DNA of 64,000 nt from Cellulomonas taurus (lineage in GTDB: Bacteria; Actinomycetota; Actinomycetes; Actinomycetales; Cellulomonadaceae): contig NZ_CP051884.1 of the NCBI RefSeq assembly GCF_012931845.1, positions 2,790,001 through 2,854,000 of the forward strand, in the 5' to 3' direction. Position numbers and translations under genes: made by a program. The notes under the pieces were generated by a model. The model was not told the origin of the DNA. It did no database searches and saw nothing but the letters and a program-made list of their open reading frames with translations. Below are positions 9,769 through 19,654 of this stretch, one piece after another (the first letter of the stretch is position 1; every line of letters starts with the position of its first letter).

Positions 9769-10167
9769 TTACCAGACGTAGGCGAGGACTTCCCCACCCA
9801 CGCCCTTCTGGGCTGCCTGCTTGTCGGTGAGCAGACCGGAGGACGTGGACAGGATCGCCACGCCCAGGCCGCCGAGCACCTTGGGCAGGTCGGTGGACTT
9901 CTTGTAGACCCGGAGACCGGGCTTCGACACGCGCTTGATACCGACGAGCGCACGCTCGCGGTTCGGGCCGTACTTGAGGGAGATCACGAGGTTCTTGCCC
10001 ACGCGGGCGTCCTCGACGGTCCAGCCGGAGATGTAACCCTCCGCCTGGAGGATCTCCGCGATGTGGGACTTCAGCTTCGAGAACGGAATCGTGACCTCGT
10101 CGTGGTGCGCCGAGTTCGCGTTCCGCAGACGGGTCAGGAAGTCTGCGATCGGGTCGGTCATCGTCAT
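9769..10167 (-). CDS. rpsH: 30S ribosomal protein S8
   Basis: A 132-residue S8 ([20 protein letters not shown]) that binds the central domain of 16S rRNA. It ends with GGEVLAYVW, the family C-terminus. It is preceded by a 96-nt gap holding a 14-bp hairpin, unusual inside this tight operon. In E. coli S8 represses the spc operon by binding its mRNA; whether the hairpin here serves that purpose is not known. Confidence 0.96.
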   Translation of the reverse strand: MTMTDPIADFLTRLRNANSAHHDEVTIPFSKLKSHIAEILQAEGYISGWTVEDARVGKNLVISLKYGPNRERALVGIKRVSKPGLRVYKKSTDLPKVLGGLGVAILSTSSGLLTDKQAAQKGVGGEVLAYVW

Positions 10168-10197
10168 GGGGGCGTCTGCCCTTCCTCGCCGTGGTAT

Positions 10198-10246
10198 CCA
10201 CGGCGGTGCTGCCGGCTCAGTTCACCGAGCGACAGCACCGCCGCGG
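10198..10246 (-). other. 14-bp hairpin between rpsN and rpsH
   Basis: Arms 10198-10211 and 10233-10246 pair over 14 bp with one G-U wobble when read on the minus strand, around a 21-nt loop. It lies after the rpsN stop (10264) and before the rpsH start (10167). It looks like an attenuator, a processing site or an S8 target; the sequence alone cannot decide. Confidence 0.6.
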
Positions 10247-10263
10247 ACCTGCGACGTCGTTGG

Positions 10264-10449
10264 TTACCAGCTGCTCTTGGTCACACCGGGGAGCTGGCCG
10301 GCGTGGGCCATCTCCCGCAGGCAGATCCGGCACAGCCCGAACTTGCGGTACACGGAGTGCGGACGACCGCACCGCTGGCACCGGGTGTAGGACCGCACGG
10401 CGAACTTCTGCTTGCCCGCGGCCTTGTTGATCAGGGCGGTCTTCGCCAT
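10264..10449 (-). CDS. rpsN: 30S ribosomal protein S14, zinc-binding (type Z)
   Basis: A 61-residue S14 with four zinc-ligand cysteines in CQRCGRPH and CRICLRE. This is the short, zinc-containing form typical of the spc operon; many actinomycetes hold a second, zinc-free paralogue elsewhere for zinc starvation, which cannot be judged here. It starts 1 nt after the rplE stop. Confidence 0.97.
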   Translation of the reverse strand: MAKTALINKAAGKQKFAVRSYTRCQRCGRPHSVYRKFGLCRICLREMAHAGQLPGVTKSSW

Positions 10450-10450
10450 G

Positions 10451-11017
10451 TCAGTCCTCCTTGAAGGGGAAGCCCAGGTGCTTCAGCAGCGCCCGGCCCT
10501 CCGCGTCGGTGGTCGCGGTGGTGACGACCGTGATGTCCATACCGCGGACACGGTCGATCTTGTCCTGGTCGATCTCGTGGAACATCGACTGCTCCGTGAG
10601 ACCGAAGGTGTAGTTGCCGTGGCCATCGAACTGCTTGGCCGACAGTCCGCGGAAGTCGCGGATGCGGGGCAGAGCGGTGGACAGCAGGCGGTCCAGGAAC
10701 TCCCACGCCCGGTCGCCGCGCAGCGTGACGTGCGCGCCGATCGGCATGCCCTCACGCAGCTTGAACTGCGCGATGGACTTGCGAGCCTTGGTCACCTGCG
10801 GCTTCTGACCGGTGATCTGCTGGAGGTCGCGGATCGCGCCCTCGATCAGCTTCGAGTCCTTCGCCGCGTCGCCCACGCCCATGTTCACGACAACCTTCAC
10901 CAGGCGCGCGACCTGGTTGATGTTCTCGTGGTTGAACTCGGAGCGGAGCGTCGAGCGGATCTCCTCGTTGTACCGGGTCTTCAGACGCGGCATCGGGTAG
11001 GTGGTCTCGGCGGTCAT
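10451..11017 (-). CDS. rplE: 50S ribosomal protein L5
   Basis: A 188-residue L5, part of the 5S rRNA complex with L18 and L25. It contains [21 protein letters not shown] and the conserved [20 protein letters not shown]. Its start codon overlaps the rplX stop by one base, indicating coupled translation. Length is normal. Confidence 0.97.
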   Translation of the reverse strand: MTAETTYPMPRLKTRYNEEIRSTLRSEFNHENINQVARLVKVVVNMGVGDAAKDSKLIEGAIRDLQQITGQKPQVTKARKSIAQFKLREGMPIGAHVTLRGDRAWEFLDRLLSTALPRIRDFRGLSAKQFDGHGNYTFGLTEQSMFHEIDQDKIDRVRGMDITVVTTATTDAEGRALLKHLGFPFKED

Positions 11018-11364
11018 CAGATGTCCTTACCGGAGCGCTTGGCGACGCGGACCCGCACAGTGCGGGTCCGGCCGTCACGCTCGACCTGCTCGGTGCGGTA
11101 GCCGACCCGGGTACCGCGCTTGGTCTCGGGGTCGACCAGCATCACGTTGCTGATGTGGATGGGCGCTTCGACCGTCTCGATGCCACCGGTGCGGGAGCCG
11201 CGCTGCGACTGCCCGACCTTGACGTGCTTGGTGACGCGGTGGATGCCCTCGACGAGCACGCGGTCCCGGTCCGTCAGCACCTCGAGCACACGGCCCTGCT
11301 TGCCCCGGTCCTTGCGCGAACCCGAGATGACGACCACGAGATCGCCCTTCTTGATCTTCGCCAT
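11017..11364 (-). CDS. rplX: 50S ribosomal protein L24
   Basis: A 115-residue L24, an early assembly protein of the large subunit. It starts [19 protein letters not shown] with the KOW motif, and shows the actinobacterial [20 protein letters not shown] segment. It lies 2 nt after rplN and overlaps rplE by one base. Confidence 0.96.
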   Translation of the reverse strand: MAKIKKGDLVVVISGSRKDRGKQGRVLEVLTDRDRVLVEGIHRVTKHVKVGQSQRGSRTGGIETVEAPIHISNVMLVDPETKRGTRVGYRTEQVERDGRTRTVRVRVAKRSGKDI

Positions 11365-11366
11365 GA

Positions 11367-11735
11367 TCAGATCACCTCCGGAGCCAGCGAGATGATCTTC
11401 ATGAACCGCTTGTCACGCAGCTCGCGGCCCACGGGGCCGAAGATGCGGGTGCCTCGCGGCTCGCCGTCGTTCTTGAGGATCACCGCAGCGTTCTCGTCGA
11501 ACTTGATGTACGAGCCGTCCTGGCGCCGGCGCTCCTTGCGGGTGCGCACGACGACCGCCTTGACGACGTCGCCCTTCTTCACGTTGCCGCCCGGGATCGC
11601 ATCCTTGACGGTGGCGACGATCACGTCACCGATACCGGCGTAGCGACGGCCGGACCCACCGAGAACACGGATGCAGAGAATCTCCTTGGCACCCGTGTTG
11701 TCGGCGACCCGAAGTCGCGACTCCTGCTGAATCAT
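11367..11735 (-). CDS. rplN: 50S ribosomal protein L14
   Basis: A 122-residue L14, exactly the usual length. It begins [20 protein letters not shown] and carries [14 protein letters not shown] near the C-terminus. It opens the spc gene order after an 81-nt gap from rpsQ, a gap that contains a short hairpin. Confidence 0.97.
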   Translation of the reverse strand: MIQQESRLRVADNTGAKEILCIRVLGGSGRRYAGIGDVIVATVKDAIPGGNVKKGDVVKAVVVRTRKERRRQDGSYIKFDENAAVILKNDGEPRGTRIFGPVGRELRDKRFMKIISLAPEVI

Positions 11736-11761
11736 TGACTAACTCCTGTCGTCTGCCGGTT

Positions 11762-11779
11762 CTCGCACCACGGTGCGAG
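11762..11779 (-). other. Small hairpin at the S10/spc junction
   Basis: A 7-bp stem (arms 11762-11768 and 11773-11779) with a 4-nt loop lies between rpsQ and rplN. It sits at the point where E. coli separates the S10 and spc operons. It is short and may only be an RNA-processing or spacer structure. Confidence 0.4.
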
Positions 11780-11816
11780 CCTGGCCGAACGGATAAGGGG
11801 GGAGAAAAGGGAAGGC

Positions 11817-12119
11817 TTACTTCGCCTTCTCGAGGATCTCCACCAGACGCCACCGCTTGGTGGCGGACAGCGGGCGGGTCTCCATGATCACGACCAGGTC
11901 ACCGATGCCGGCCTGCGAGGCCTCGTCGTGGACCTTGACCTTGCTGGTCCGCCGGATGACCTTGCCGTAGAGCGGGTGCTTGACCCGGTCCTCGACCTCG
12001 ACCACGACGGTCTTGTCCATCTTGTCGCTGACCACGTAGCCGCGCCGCGTCTTGCGGTACGGACGCGCCTCGGGCGCGAGCTCAGTGGTGGTCGCGGCAG
12101 CGTTGTTCTTCTCGCTCAT
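11817..12119 (-). CDS. rpsQ: 30S ribosomal protein S17
   Basis: A 100-residue S17 with an N-terminal extension of about 20 residues ahead of the conserved [40 protein letters not shown] is the C-terminal OB-fold strand. It lies 7 nt after rpmC and is the last gene of the S10 order. Confidence 0.96.
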   Translation of the reverse strand: MSEKNNAAATTTELAPEARPYRKTRRGYVVSDKMDKTVVVEVEDRVKHPLYGKVIRRTSKVKVHDEASQAGIGDLVVIMETRPLSATKRWRLVEILEKAK

Positions 12120-12126
12120 CGAGTCC

Positions 12127-12366
12127 TCACTCGCTCGCGCTCGGCGCGGTCCGGATGCCGAGCTCGCGCTCGCGCAGGATCGTGTAGATCCGGGCGATGT
12201 CGCGACGCACGGCCTTGAGACGCCCGTGGCTCTCGAGCTGACCGGTGGCCGACTGGAAGCGCAGGTTGAACAGCTCCTCCTTGGCCTTCTTCAGCTCGGC
12301 CACGAGGCGCTCGTCGTCAAAGGCGTCCAGCTCGCTGGGAGCCAGGTCCTTGGTGCCGATAGCCAT
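12127..12366 (-). CDS. rpmC: 50S ribosomal protein L29
   Basis: A 79-residue L29 near the peptide exit tunnel. The core reads [20 protein letters not shown] followed by [19 protein letters not shown]. Its ATG shares one base with the rplP stop. Short tails at both ends are normal for actinobacteria. Confidence 0.96.
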   Translation of the reverse strand: MAIGTKDLAPSELDAFDDERLVAELKKAKEELFNLRFQSATGQLESHGRLKAVRRDIARIYTILRERELGIRTAPSASE

Positions 12367-12782
12367 CAGTTACCACCCTCGCGAACCACGAAACGGGTCT
12401 TCATCGGGAGCTTGTGCTGGGCGCGACGCATGGCCTCGCGCGCCAGCGGCTCCGGGACACCGGCGAGCTCGAACATCACTCGACCCGGCTTGACGTTGGC
12501 AATCCACCACTCCGGCGAACCCTTACCGGAACCCATGCGGGTCTCGGCAGGCTTCTTGGTGAGCGGGCGGTCCGGATAGATGTTGATCCAGACCTTTCCG
12601 CCACGCTTGATGTGGCGGGTCATTGCGATACGAGCAGCCTCGATCTGCCGGTTGGTGACGTAGGCGGGCTCGAGAGCCTGGATGCCGAAGTCGCCGAACG
12701 CGATCGTGGTGCCACCCGTGGCAGCGCCGGAGCGCTTCGGGTGGTGCTGCTTGCGGTGCTTCAGCCGACGCGGGATCAGCAC
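12366..12782 (-). CDS. rplP: 50S ribosomal protein L16
   Basis: A 138-residue L16, which organises the A-site region of the large subunit. It starts [19 protein letters not shown] and has [20 protein letters not shown] and [12 protein letters not shown]. Length is usual. It lies 3 nt after rpsC and overlaps rpmC by one base. Confidence 0.97.
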   Translation of the reverse strand: MLIPRRLKHRKQHHPKRSGAATGGTTIAFGDFGIQALEPAYVTNRQIEAARIAMTRHIKRGGKVWINIYPDRPLTKKPAETRMGSGKGSPEWWIANVKPGRVMFELAGVPEPLAREAMRRAQHKLPMKTRFVVREGGN

Positions 12783-12785
12783 GGC

Positions 12786-13619
12786 TCAGGCCTCCGTTCC
12801 GGTCTCAGGAGCGGCGGTCGCTGCAGGAGCCTCGGACTCGGCCGCACGCGGAGCGTCGGAACGCTCGTTGCGACGGCCACCGCCACGGGGACCACGGTCT
12901 CCGCCACGGTCGCCACGCTCGCCGCGGCCACGGCCCTGCGAACGCGGTGCCTGCGACGCCTGCTCACGAGCGAACTCGCGCTCAGTCATGTCGCCCTTGT
13001 AGACCCAGACCTTCACGCCGATGCGGCCGAAGGTGGTGCGGGCCTCGTAGAAGCCGTAGTCGATGTTCGCGCGCAGGGTGTGCAGCGGCACGCGCCCCTC
13101 GCGGTAGAACTCGGTACGGCTCATCTCCGCGCCACCGAGGCGGCCGGAGACCTGCACCCGGATGCCCTTGGCACCGGCACGCTGCGCGGACTGAATGCCC
13201 TTGCGCATCGCACGGCGGAAGGACACACGGGAGGCGAGCTGCTCGGCGATGCCCTGGGCAACCAGCTGAGCCTCGATCTCGGCGTTCTTCACCTCGAGGA
13301 TGTTCAGCTGCACCTGCTTGCCGGTGAGCTTCTCCAGCTCGCCACGGATGCGGTCCGCCTCGGCGCCACGGCGACCGATGACGATGCCCGGACGCGCGGT
13401 GTGGATGTCGACGCGAACCCGGTCACGGGTGCGCTCGATCTCCACCTTGGCGATGCCCGCGCGCTCCAGACCGGTGCTCATGAGCTTCCGGATCTGGACG
13501 TCCTCACGGACGTAGTCGCGGTACCGCTGACCCGGCTTGGTCGAGTCGGCGAACCACCGAGAGCGGTGGTCGGTCGTGATGCCCAGGCGGTACCCGAGCG
13601 GGTTGACCTTCTGTCCCAC
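12786..13619 (-). CDS. rpsC: 30S ribosomal protein S3
   Basis: A 277-residue S3 with its KH domain ([19 protein letters not shown]). It forms part of the mRNA entry tunnel. The N-terminus [20 protein letters not shown] is canonical. About 50 extra C-terminal residues form a Gly/Arg-rich then Ala/Glu-rich tail, as in other actinobacteria. It lies 2 nt after rplV. Confidence 0.97.
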   Translation of the reverse strand: MGQKVNPLGYRLGITTDHRSRWFADSTKPGQRYRDYVREDVQIRKLMSTGLERAGIAKVEIERTRDRVRVDIHTARPGIVIGRRGAEADRIRGELEKLTGKQVQLNILEVKNAEIEAQLVAQGIAEQLASRVSFRRAMRKGIQSAQRAGAKGIRVQVSGRLGGAEMSRTEFYREGRVPLHTLRANIDYGFYEARTTFGRIGVKVWVYKGDMTEREFAREQASQAPRSQGRGRGERGDRGGDRGPRGGGRRNERSDAPRAAESEAPAATAAPETGTEA

Positions 13620-13621
13620 TG

Positions 13622-13987
13622 TCAGGCCCTTCCCTTCGTCTCACGCTCAGCGACGACCACGGTGATGTGGCTCGTCCGCTTGAGGATCTGGCTCGCGCGG
13701 CCCTGCGCCCGGGGGCGGAACCGCTTGAGGGTCGGACCCTCGTCGACGAACGCCTCTGCGACGTACAAGGTGCCCTCGTCGAATCGCTCCCCGTCCCGCT
13801 TTGCGAGCTCACGGGCGTTAGCGATTGCGGACTCGACGACCTTGAGGACCGTCTCACCCGCGGCCTGCGGTGCGAACTTCAGCACCTGCACGGCCTCGCC
13901 GGCCTGCTTGCCACGGATGAGGTCCACGACGCGCCGGGCCTTCTGGGGCGTGACGCGGACGAACCGCGCCTTCGCCTTGGCTTCCAT
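13622..13987 (-). CDS. rplV: 50S ribosomal protein L22
   Basis: A 121-residue L22 whose hairpin lines the exit tunnel. It contains [20 protein letters not shown] and the tunnel-tip segment [18 protein letters not shown]. It follows rpsS by 56 nt and precedes rpsC by 2 nt. No insertion or deletion was seen in the macrolide-relevant loop. Confidence 0.97.
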   Translation of the reverse strand: MEAKAKARFVRVTPQKARRVVDLIRGKQAGEAVQVLKFAPQAAGETVLKVVESAIANARELAKRDGERFDEGTLYVAEAFVDEGPTLKRFRPRAQGRASQILKRTSHITVVVAERETKGRA

Positions 13988-14043
13988 TGCTGTCCTGCCT
14001 TCTTGTCTCAGCCGTCAGGGCTGTCGCTTCACTGACCCGGGGG

Positions 14044-14325
14044 TCAGCGGCGACGGCCCTTCCGGTCGTCCTTCTCGTGGCCGCGGAACGTCCGCGTGGG
14101 GGCGAACTCGCCGAGCTTGTGCCCGACCATCGCCTCCGTCACGAACACCGGCGTGTGCTTACGACCGTCGTGCACCGCGAACGTGTGGCCCAGGAAGTCC
14201 GGCGTGATGACCGAACGGCGGGACCAGGTCTTGATGACGTTCTTGGAGCCGGCCGCATTCTGCGCGTCGACCTTCTTCTGCAGGTGCCCGTCGACGAAGG
14301 GCCCCTTCTTCAAGCTGCGAGGCAT
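14044..14325 (-). CDS. rpsS: 30S ribosomal protein S19
   Basis: A 93-residue S19, which contacts S13 and the head of the small subunit. It begins [19 protein letters not shown] and contains [19 protein letters not shown]. It lies 15 nt after rplB. Length and sequence are canonical. Confidence 0.97.
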   Translation of the reverse strand: MPRSLKKGPFVDGHLQKKVDAQNAAGSKNVIKTWSRRSVITPDFLGHTFAVHDGRKHTPVFVTEAMVGHKLGEFAPTRTFRGHEKDDRKGRRR

Positions 14326-14340
14326 GTCTCCCGGCTCCTA

Positions 14341-15177
<837 letters not shown>

Positions 15178-15210
15178 GGGGATCTGTCCTCGTTCTGCTC
15201 TCAGGCCCGG

Positions 15211-15513
15211 TCAGCCGACCGGCCCGCCGAAGATGTCGATCGTGCCCTCGCGGAGGGTGACAATGGCGCGCTTGGTGTCCTTACGACGACCGATGCCGAA
15301 CTTCGTCCGACGCGCCTTGCCCTTCCGGTTGGCGGTGTTCACCGAGGAGACCTTCACGCCGAAGATCTGCTCCACGGCGATCTTGATCTCGGTCTTGTTG
15401 GCGCGGGGGTCCACGATGAACGTGTACTTGCCCTCGTCGATCAGGCCGTAGCTCTTCTCGGAGACGACCGGCGCGATCAGGATGTCGCGCGGGTCCTTGG
15501 CGACCGTGGTCAC
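15211..15513 (-). CDS. rplW: 50S ribosomal protein L23
   Basis: A 100-residue L23, the exit-site docking protein for trigger factor and [23 protein letters not shown] is the family N-terminus and [20 protein letters not shown] the basic loop. Its start overlaps the rplD stop by 4 nt (ATGA). Confidence 0.97.
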   Translation of the reverse strand: MTTVAKDPRDILIAPVVSEKSYGLIDEGKYTFIVDPRANKTEIKIAVEQIFGVKVSSVNTANRKGKARRTKFGIGRRKDTKRAIVTLREGTIDIFGGPVG

Positions 15514-16208
15514 TTGGTGTCCTCCTCGACCTCAGCGGACGACGCCACGGCCGTGGCCGACTTGCCCTTGGCGGGGCCGGCCAGGAACGTGTCGAGCGCA
15601 CCCTGGGTGAACACGACGTCATCGGAGATGAGCACGTCGTAGGTGTTGAGCTGGTCGGCGACGAGCAGGTGGACCCGCTCGACGTTGCGCAGCGACTTCA
15701 GGGCGAGCTCGTCCTGACGCTCGACGACCACCAGGATGTGCTTGCGCTCGGACAGCTGTGCGAGCACCGCAAGCGCGGCCTTGGTCGACGGCGCCTGGTC
15801 GATACCGAAACCGGTGACGACGTGGACGCGACCCGCACGGGCCCGGTCGGACAGAGCACCGCGGAGCGCCGCGGCCTTCATCTTCTTGGGGGTCCGCTGC
15901 GAGTAGTCACGCGGCTGGGGACCGTGAACGGTTCCACCACCGGCGAACTGCGGGGCGCGGGTCGAACCCTGACGGGCGCGGCCGGTGCCCTTCTGCTTGT
16001 ACGGCTTCTTACCGCCACCGCGGACCTCGCCACGAGTCTTCGTGGAGTGGGTCCCCTGGCGAGCCGCGGCGAGCTGCGCCACGACGACCTGGTGGATCAG
16101 CGGGATGTTCGTCTGCGCGTCGAACACCTCGGACGGAAGGTCGGCGGTCCCGGCCTTCTTGCCCGCGGCGTCGAGCACGTCGACAGTCTGGGTGGTCATG
16201 AAGGTCAT
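15510..16208 (-). CDS. rplD: 50S ribosomal protein L4
   Basis: A 232-residue L4. The tunnel-reaching loop is visible as [20 protein letters not shown] followed by [16 protein letters not shown]. The ATG at 16208 overlaps the rplC stop by 4 nt; an internal ATG at 16199 is possible. In E. coli L4 represses the S10 operon, but no matching leader hairpin can be assigned with confidence here. The acidic C-terminal tail is actinobacterial. Confidence 0.96.
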   Translation of the reverse strand: MTFMTTQTVDVLDAAGKKAGTADLPSEVFDAQTNIPLIHQVVVAQLAAARQGTHSTKTRGEVRGGGKKPYKQKGTGRARQGSTRAPQFAGGGTVHGPQPRDYSQRTPKKMKAAALRGALSDRARAGRVHVVTGFGIDQAPSTKAALAVLAQLSERKHILVVVERQDELALKSLRNVERVHLLVADQLNTYDVLISDDVVFTQGALDTFLAGPAKGKSATAVASSAEVEEDTK

Positions 16209-16864
16209 GCCCCCTTCACGGCGGTACGCACGACGACGATGCCGCGCTTCGGGCCGGGAACTGCGCCCTTGAGCAGCAGCAGGCCCTTCTCGGCGTCGAC
16301 CGCGTGCACGGTCAGGTTCTGAGTGGTCTGCTGGACGTGGCCCATGCGGCCAGCCATGCGCAGACCCTTGAAGACGCGCGACGGGGTGGACGCGCCACCG
16401 ATCGAACCGGGCTTGCGGTGGTTACGGTGCGCACCGTGGGAAGCACCCACACCGGCGAATCCGTGCCGCTTCATGACACCGGCGGTGCCCTTGCCCTTGG
16501 TGGTGCCGATCACGTCGACCAGCTGCCCGGCCTCGAAGACCTCAGCAGTGATCTCCTGACCGAGTGCGAACTCGGCGGCGTTCGTCGTGCGGATCTCGGC
16601 CACGTGGCGACGGGGGGTGACCCCGGCCTTCTCGAAGTGGCCCTTGAGCGGCTTGGTGACCTTGCGCGGGTCGATCTGGCCGAAGGCCAGCTGGACCGCG
16701 GAGTAGCCATCAGCCTCAGCGGAGCGCACCTGGGTGACGACGTTGGTGCCGACCTGCACGACGGTGACCGGGACGAGACGCCCTTCGGCGTCCCAGACCT
16801 GAGTCATGCCGAGCTTCGTGCCGAGCACCGCCGTCACGGGGCGCGCGTTCTGCTGGGTAACCAT
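16205..16864 (-). CDS. rplC: 50S ribosomal protein L3
   Basis: A 219-residue L3, an assembly initiator of the large subunit. It shows [20 protein letters not shown] and the central loop [19 protein letters not shown]. It lies 22 nt after rpsJ and overlaps rplD by 4 nt. Length is normal. Confidence 0.97.
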   Translation of the reverse strand: MVTQQNARPVTAVLGTKLGMTQVWDAEGRLVPVTVVQVGTNVVTQVRSAEADGYSAVQLAFGQIDPRKVTKPLKGHFEKAGVTPRRHVAEIRTTNAAEFALGQEITAEVFEAGQLVDVIGTTKGKGTAGVMKRHGFAGVGASHGAHRNHRKPGSIGGASTPSRVFKGLRMAGRMGHVQQTTQNLTVHAVDAEKGLLLLKGAVPGPKRGIVVVRTAVKGA

Positions 16865-16886
16865 GAAGATCAGTTCCTTCCCAGCG

Positions 16887-17195
16887 TCAGAGCTTGATCT
16901 CGATGTTCACGTCCGCGGGCAGGTCGAGACGCATGAGCGAGTCGACCGCCTTCGGCGTGGGATCAATGATGTCGATCAGCCGCTTGTGCGTGCGCATCTC
17001 AAAGTGCTCGCGGCTGTCCTTGTACTTGTGAGGCGACCGGATGACGCAGAAGACGTTCTTCTCCGTCGGCAGCGGCACCGGGCCCACGACCGTTGCACCA
17101 GCGCGAGTCACCGTGTCGACGATCTTGCGCGCCGAGCTGTCGATGACCTCGTGGTCGTAGGACTTGAGCCGGATGCGGATCTTCTGTCCCGCCAT
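16887..17195 (-). CDS. rpsJ: 30S ribosomal protein S10
   Basis: A 102-residue S10 ([20 protein letters not shown]), also a transcription antitermination partner (NusE). The start at 17195 gives the canonical length; the same frame continues about 67 codons upstream into the leader but that part is not conserved. It is the first gene of the S10 run, and its leader carries the element shared with the str operon. Confidence 0.97.
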   Translation of the reverse strand: MAGQKIRIRLKSYDHEVIDSSARKIVDTVTRAGATVVGPVPLPTEKNVFCVIRSPHKYKDSREHFEMRTHKRLIDIIDPTPKAVDSLMRLDLPADVNIEIKL

Positions 17196-17232
17196 GGCGT
17201 CGTCTACTTCTCTCTCTTCGAACTGCTTCTGT

Positions 17233-17257
17233 CCGACCCCCGCACTCGGGCGTGTCG
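17233..17257 (-). promoter_or_regulatory. Leader element shared with the str operon (S10 copy)
   Basis: This 25-nt stretch differs at one base from 24062-24086 in the rpsL leader. On the minus strand it can fold with CGAC pairing GTCG and CGC pairing GCG around a 6-nt loop, with a one-base bulge on one side and a three-base bulge on the other. It ends about 38 nt before the rpsJ start. A shared control element is inference. Confidence 0.5.
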
Positions 17258-17462
17258 CAATCTGCGACGTACCGTGGCGTGGTCGAAGCGGCACACCCGC
17301 GGGTGTCACGCTCCGGTGGGGATCGATGGTGATGTGGGAGTCCGGTACCGGGTGACCCCGGCCCTTCTCGAACCCGCAACGCGTCAGATCCAACACTGCC
17401 CGCCGCGGTTGACCGGTCGCTACGCACGCGCAACGACGGTCCCGTCCTCGGGCAACTTGTCC

Positions 17463-17492
17463 AGTGTGCCAGATCCCCCGTGTTCAAGCCAA
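17463..17492 (-). promoter_or_regulatory. Candidate S10 operon promoter
   Basis: On the minus strand TTGGCT (17487-17492), an 18-nt spacer and CACACT (17463-17468). The -10 matches consensus poorly, so this is a tentative call; TTGAAC overlaps nearby but has no well-spaced -10. Confidence 0.3.
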
Positions 17493-17523
17493 TCCGGGCC
17501 TTGGTCACACTCCGGCGGACGAT

Positions 17524-18327
17524 TCAGTGCGCGCCGGCGACATAGCTCTCGTCGTTCATCGAGACGATGGTCCATGCCCCGTCGTCGTAGCGCAGCTCAC
17601 TGACCGCGCCGTTGTGGATGCCACCGGAGAGCGAGGTCGGCTCGGCACCGAGCGCGATCAGCGCCATCACGATCGTCAGACCACTCGACACCACCAGCAC
17701 CTCGCCACCGCCGCCCTGGGACTCGGCGTCCGCGATCGCGTCCAGGGCGGCCATCGCCCGCTCGGCGACCGCCGTGCCGGTCTCGTACAACTCGCCGTCG
17801 CCCTGCATCTGCGGTGCCACGGAGTCGAAGACGTCGCGCAGGCTCAGGTGCGGCAGGTCCGCGCTCAGCGCCGCTCGGTCCGGGTAGCCCAGCAGCTCGG
17901 CGATCCGGGTCCACATCTCCTGGCTCGTCGATCCCTCCCACCGGCCGAACGCCATCTCGCGCAGACGCTCGTCCGGCACGGGCTCGAGGTCGTCCTCCCC
18001 CATCGCCGCCAGGGCGAACTCGGCGGTCTCGGAGTGCCGGACCATATCCGCCGTGTAGGCAGCGTCGACGTCGACCCCGGCCGCCTCGAGACCGTCGCCG
18101 AGCGCGGTGGCCTGGTCCTGACCGGCGTCCGTCAACGGTGCGTCGGACCACCCCTGGGCACGATCGACGGCGTTCAGCCACGACTCGCCGTGGCGGGCGA
18201 GGTAGATGGTGACCACTCCGTCCTCGGCGCCCGGACCTGGGGCGCAGCCCGCGACCACCGTGCACGCCATCGCTGCGCAGACCGCCACCGCCGTGCGCGC
18301 GACCGACCCGATTCGACTCATCGCCAT
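17524..18327 (-). CDS. Histidine-phosphatase-fold lipoprotein lacking the second His
   Basis: The start at 18327 gives MAMSRIGSVARTAVAVCAAM and a lipobox ending V-V-A-G-C, so the mature protein should be lipid-anchored outside the membrane. The histidine phosphatase core is clear: LARHGESWLNA near the mature N-terminus and ERLREMAFGRWEGS. At the place of the second catalytic His the sequence is VLVVSSGLTIVMA, with Ser where SHG is expected. That suggests weak or lost phosphatase activity, though His could be supplied elsewhere. It is a single gene at the head of the S10 region, with no clear partner. An upstream ATG at 18366 would bury the signal and is rejected. Confidence 0.85.
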   Translation of the reverse strand: MAMSRIGSVARTAVAVCAAMACTVVAGCAPGPGAEDGVVTIYLARHGESWLNAVDRAQGWSDAPLTDAGQDQATALGDGLEAAGVDVDAAYTADMVRHSETAEFALAAMGEDDLEPVPDERLREMAFGRWEGSTSQEMWTRIAELLGYPDRAALSADLPHLSLRDVFDSVAPQMQGDGELYETGTAVAERAMAALDAIADAESQGGGGEVLVVSSGLTIVMALIALGAEPTSLSGGIHNGAVSELRYDDGAWTIVSMNDESYVAGAH

Positions 18328-18411
18328 GCCCCCATTGTCCCGTGCGCCCGATGTCGATCCGACCAAGGCGAACCGGTCACGGGACGCGGTCGGACCCCGT
18401 AGCGTCCGGGC

Positions 18412-18819
18412 ATGCGCACATCATCGTCCCCGTCCCGTCGGACCCGGCTCGCGGCTGTCCTGGTCATCGGCATCCCGCTGGCTGCCGCCTGCACCGCCAA
18501 CGGCGGAGCCTCCGCCGACACCACCAGCGCCGACGCGAGCCCGGACGTCGTCAGCTCCTCCGACGCCACGACGGCGCCGTCCGCCGCACCCGCGCCGAGC
18601 TCGGTGCCGGAGCCCGCCCCGTCCTTCACCCCCGGCCAGCCGTGTGAGCCCGGGTCCGACCCGAACTGCACCGACGACACCGGAATCCCGGGCGACGCCT
18701 ATCGCTACGTCGAGGGCTACGCGGACTGCCTGGTGCACCTCGAGACCGGGTACGGCGAGCTGTGCGCCGACCTGGACGGCGACGGCGTCGCGGGCTACCC
18801 CGACGAGCAGGAGGGCTGA
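18412..18819 (+). CDS. Small secreted lipoprotein, function unknown
   Basis: A 135-residue plus-strand protein. It has a basic N-terminus and a hydrophobic stretch ending in the lipobox L-A-A-A-C at Cys27. A Ser/Thr/Ala/Pro-rich linker (about residues 30-75) leads to a small C-terminal domain with Cys in GQPCEPGSDPNCTDD, YADCLVH and GELCADLDGDG. The DLDGDG segment resembles a calcium-binding loop of the Excalibur or dockerin type, but only one is present. It is divergent from the phosphatase lipoprotein and convergent with the gene at 18843. No function is assigned. Confidence 0.72.
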   Translation: MRTSSSPSRRTRLAAVLVIGIPLAAACTANGGASADTTSADASPDVVSSSDATTAPSAAPAPSSVPEPAPSFTPGQPCEPGSDPNCTDDTGIPGDAYRYVEGYADCLVHLETGYGELCADLDGDGVAGYPDEQEG

Positions 18820-18842
18820 GCCGCAGGCAGGACCGCCGGTCT

Positions 18843-19523
18843 TCAGGCGGGCGCGACCGCCGGCGTCTCCTTCACGGCGAGGATGGTGGTCCCGGCGGCG
18901 TCGCCGATCACCACGGCGAACGGCGTCTTGCCCTGGCGGGCGCAGGCGAAGACCATCGGCGGCAGTTCGGGCATCAGCTCCCCCACCGGGAATCCGGTCT
19001 GGATCTGCCGCCCGACCGCCGCGTCCCAGGCCCGACGCTCCTTCTTGGGCAGAGCCGACACGCGAGCACCGACCCGAGCAGCACTCTCGGCCAACTGCGC
19101 GGCCGGCTGGCCCGGCCCGGAGAGCACGACCACCTCGACCTTGGCCCGACCGACCTGGACCTGCAGTCCGGTCGGCACCTGCTCGGCCAACCAACCGTCC
19201 TGCAGATAGCGCTGGTAGGTCTTGTCCACCCGACCCTCGTGGGTCAGCAGGTCGACGACCACCAGGACCAGGATGATCGGCAGCAACACCACCGGCCCCC
19301 AGACCAGGGCGACCAACACCGGGTTGGTGGCGCCGTTGGTGCCGGTGGTCACCCAGAACAGGTCCCAGAACGAGGCCCACGGGTTCTGGTCCATCGAGTC
19401 CCAGGCCGATCGCACGTTGTACAGCAGGAGCAGGAGCAGGATGCTCCCCGCCACCGTGGCGAACCCGGCCACCTTGCGCGGCACCACAGCGATCCGACGG
19501 AACTCGTCCAAGGTCATCTTCAT
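18843..19523 (-). CDS. Two-TM membrane protein of unknown function
   Basis: A 226-residue protein starting [18 protein letters not shown]. Two hydrophobic helices are visible, at about 20-40 ([18 protein letters not shown]) and 65-95 ([20 protein letters not shown]). A soluble domain follows that is rich in Ala, Val and Gly. I do not recognise the family. The start at 19523 is preferred over an upstream ATG at 19601, which would lie inside the tuf terminator. It lies downstream of tuf but behind a terminator, so it is probably a separate unit. Confidence 0.7.
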   Translation of the reverse strand: MKMTLDEFRRIAVVPRKVAGFATVAGSILLLLLLYNVRSAWDSMDQNPWASFWDLFWVTTGTNGATNPVLVALVWGPVVLLPIILVLVVVDLLTHEGRVDKTYQRYLQDGWLAEQVPTGLQVQVGRAKVEVVVLSGPGQPAAQLAESAARVGARVSALPKKERRAWDAAVGRQIQTGFPVGELMPELPPMVFACARQGKTPFAVVIGDAAGTTILAVKETPAVAPA

Positions 19524-19586
19524 CCGCGAAGCGTGGCATAGCCAGCCATCGGAGCGGGCACGCCGCACACCACGTGGACGCATGCA

Positions 19587-19623
19587 GGAGGGCCCGGACA
19601 CCTCGTCGGTGTCCGGGCCCTCC
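19587..19623 (-). terminator. Terminator of the str operon
   Basis: A perfect 16-bp inverted repeat (19587-19602 and 19608-19623, 5-nt loop) lies 31 nt after the tuf stop. No U-tract is seen. It ends rpsL-rpsG-fusA-tuf. Confidence 0.85.
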
Positions 19624-19654
19624 CGGTCAAGCGGTGTGCCCTAGGGGCGCAAGA

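Larger units (their letters stand above)
17196..17523. other. S10 operon leader and promoter region (328 nt without a gene)
   Basis: No coding signal was found. On the minus strand it holds a weak promoter candidate (17463-17492), a short hairpin with 6-bp arms at 17254-17259 and 17263-17268, and a 25-nt element at 17233-17257 that recurs in the str leader at 24062-24086. The leader is probably 250 nt or more if the promoter guess is right. Confidence 0.6.
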
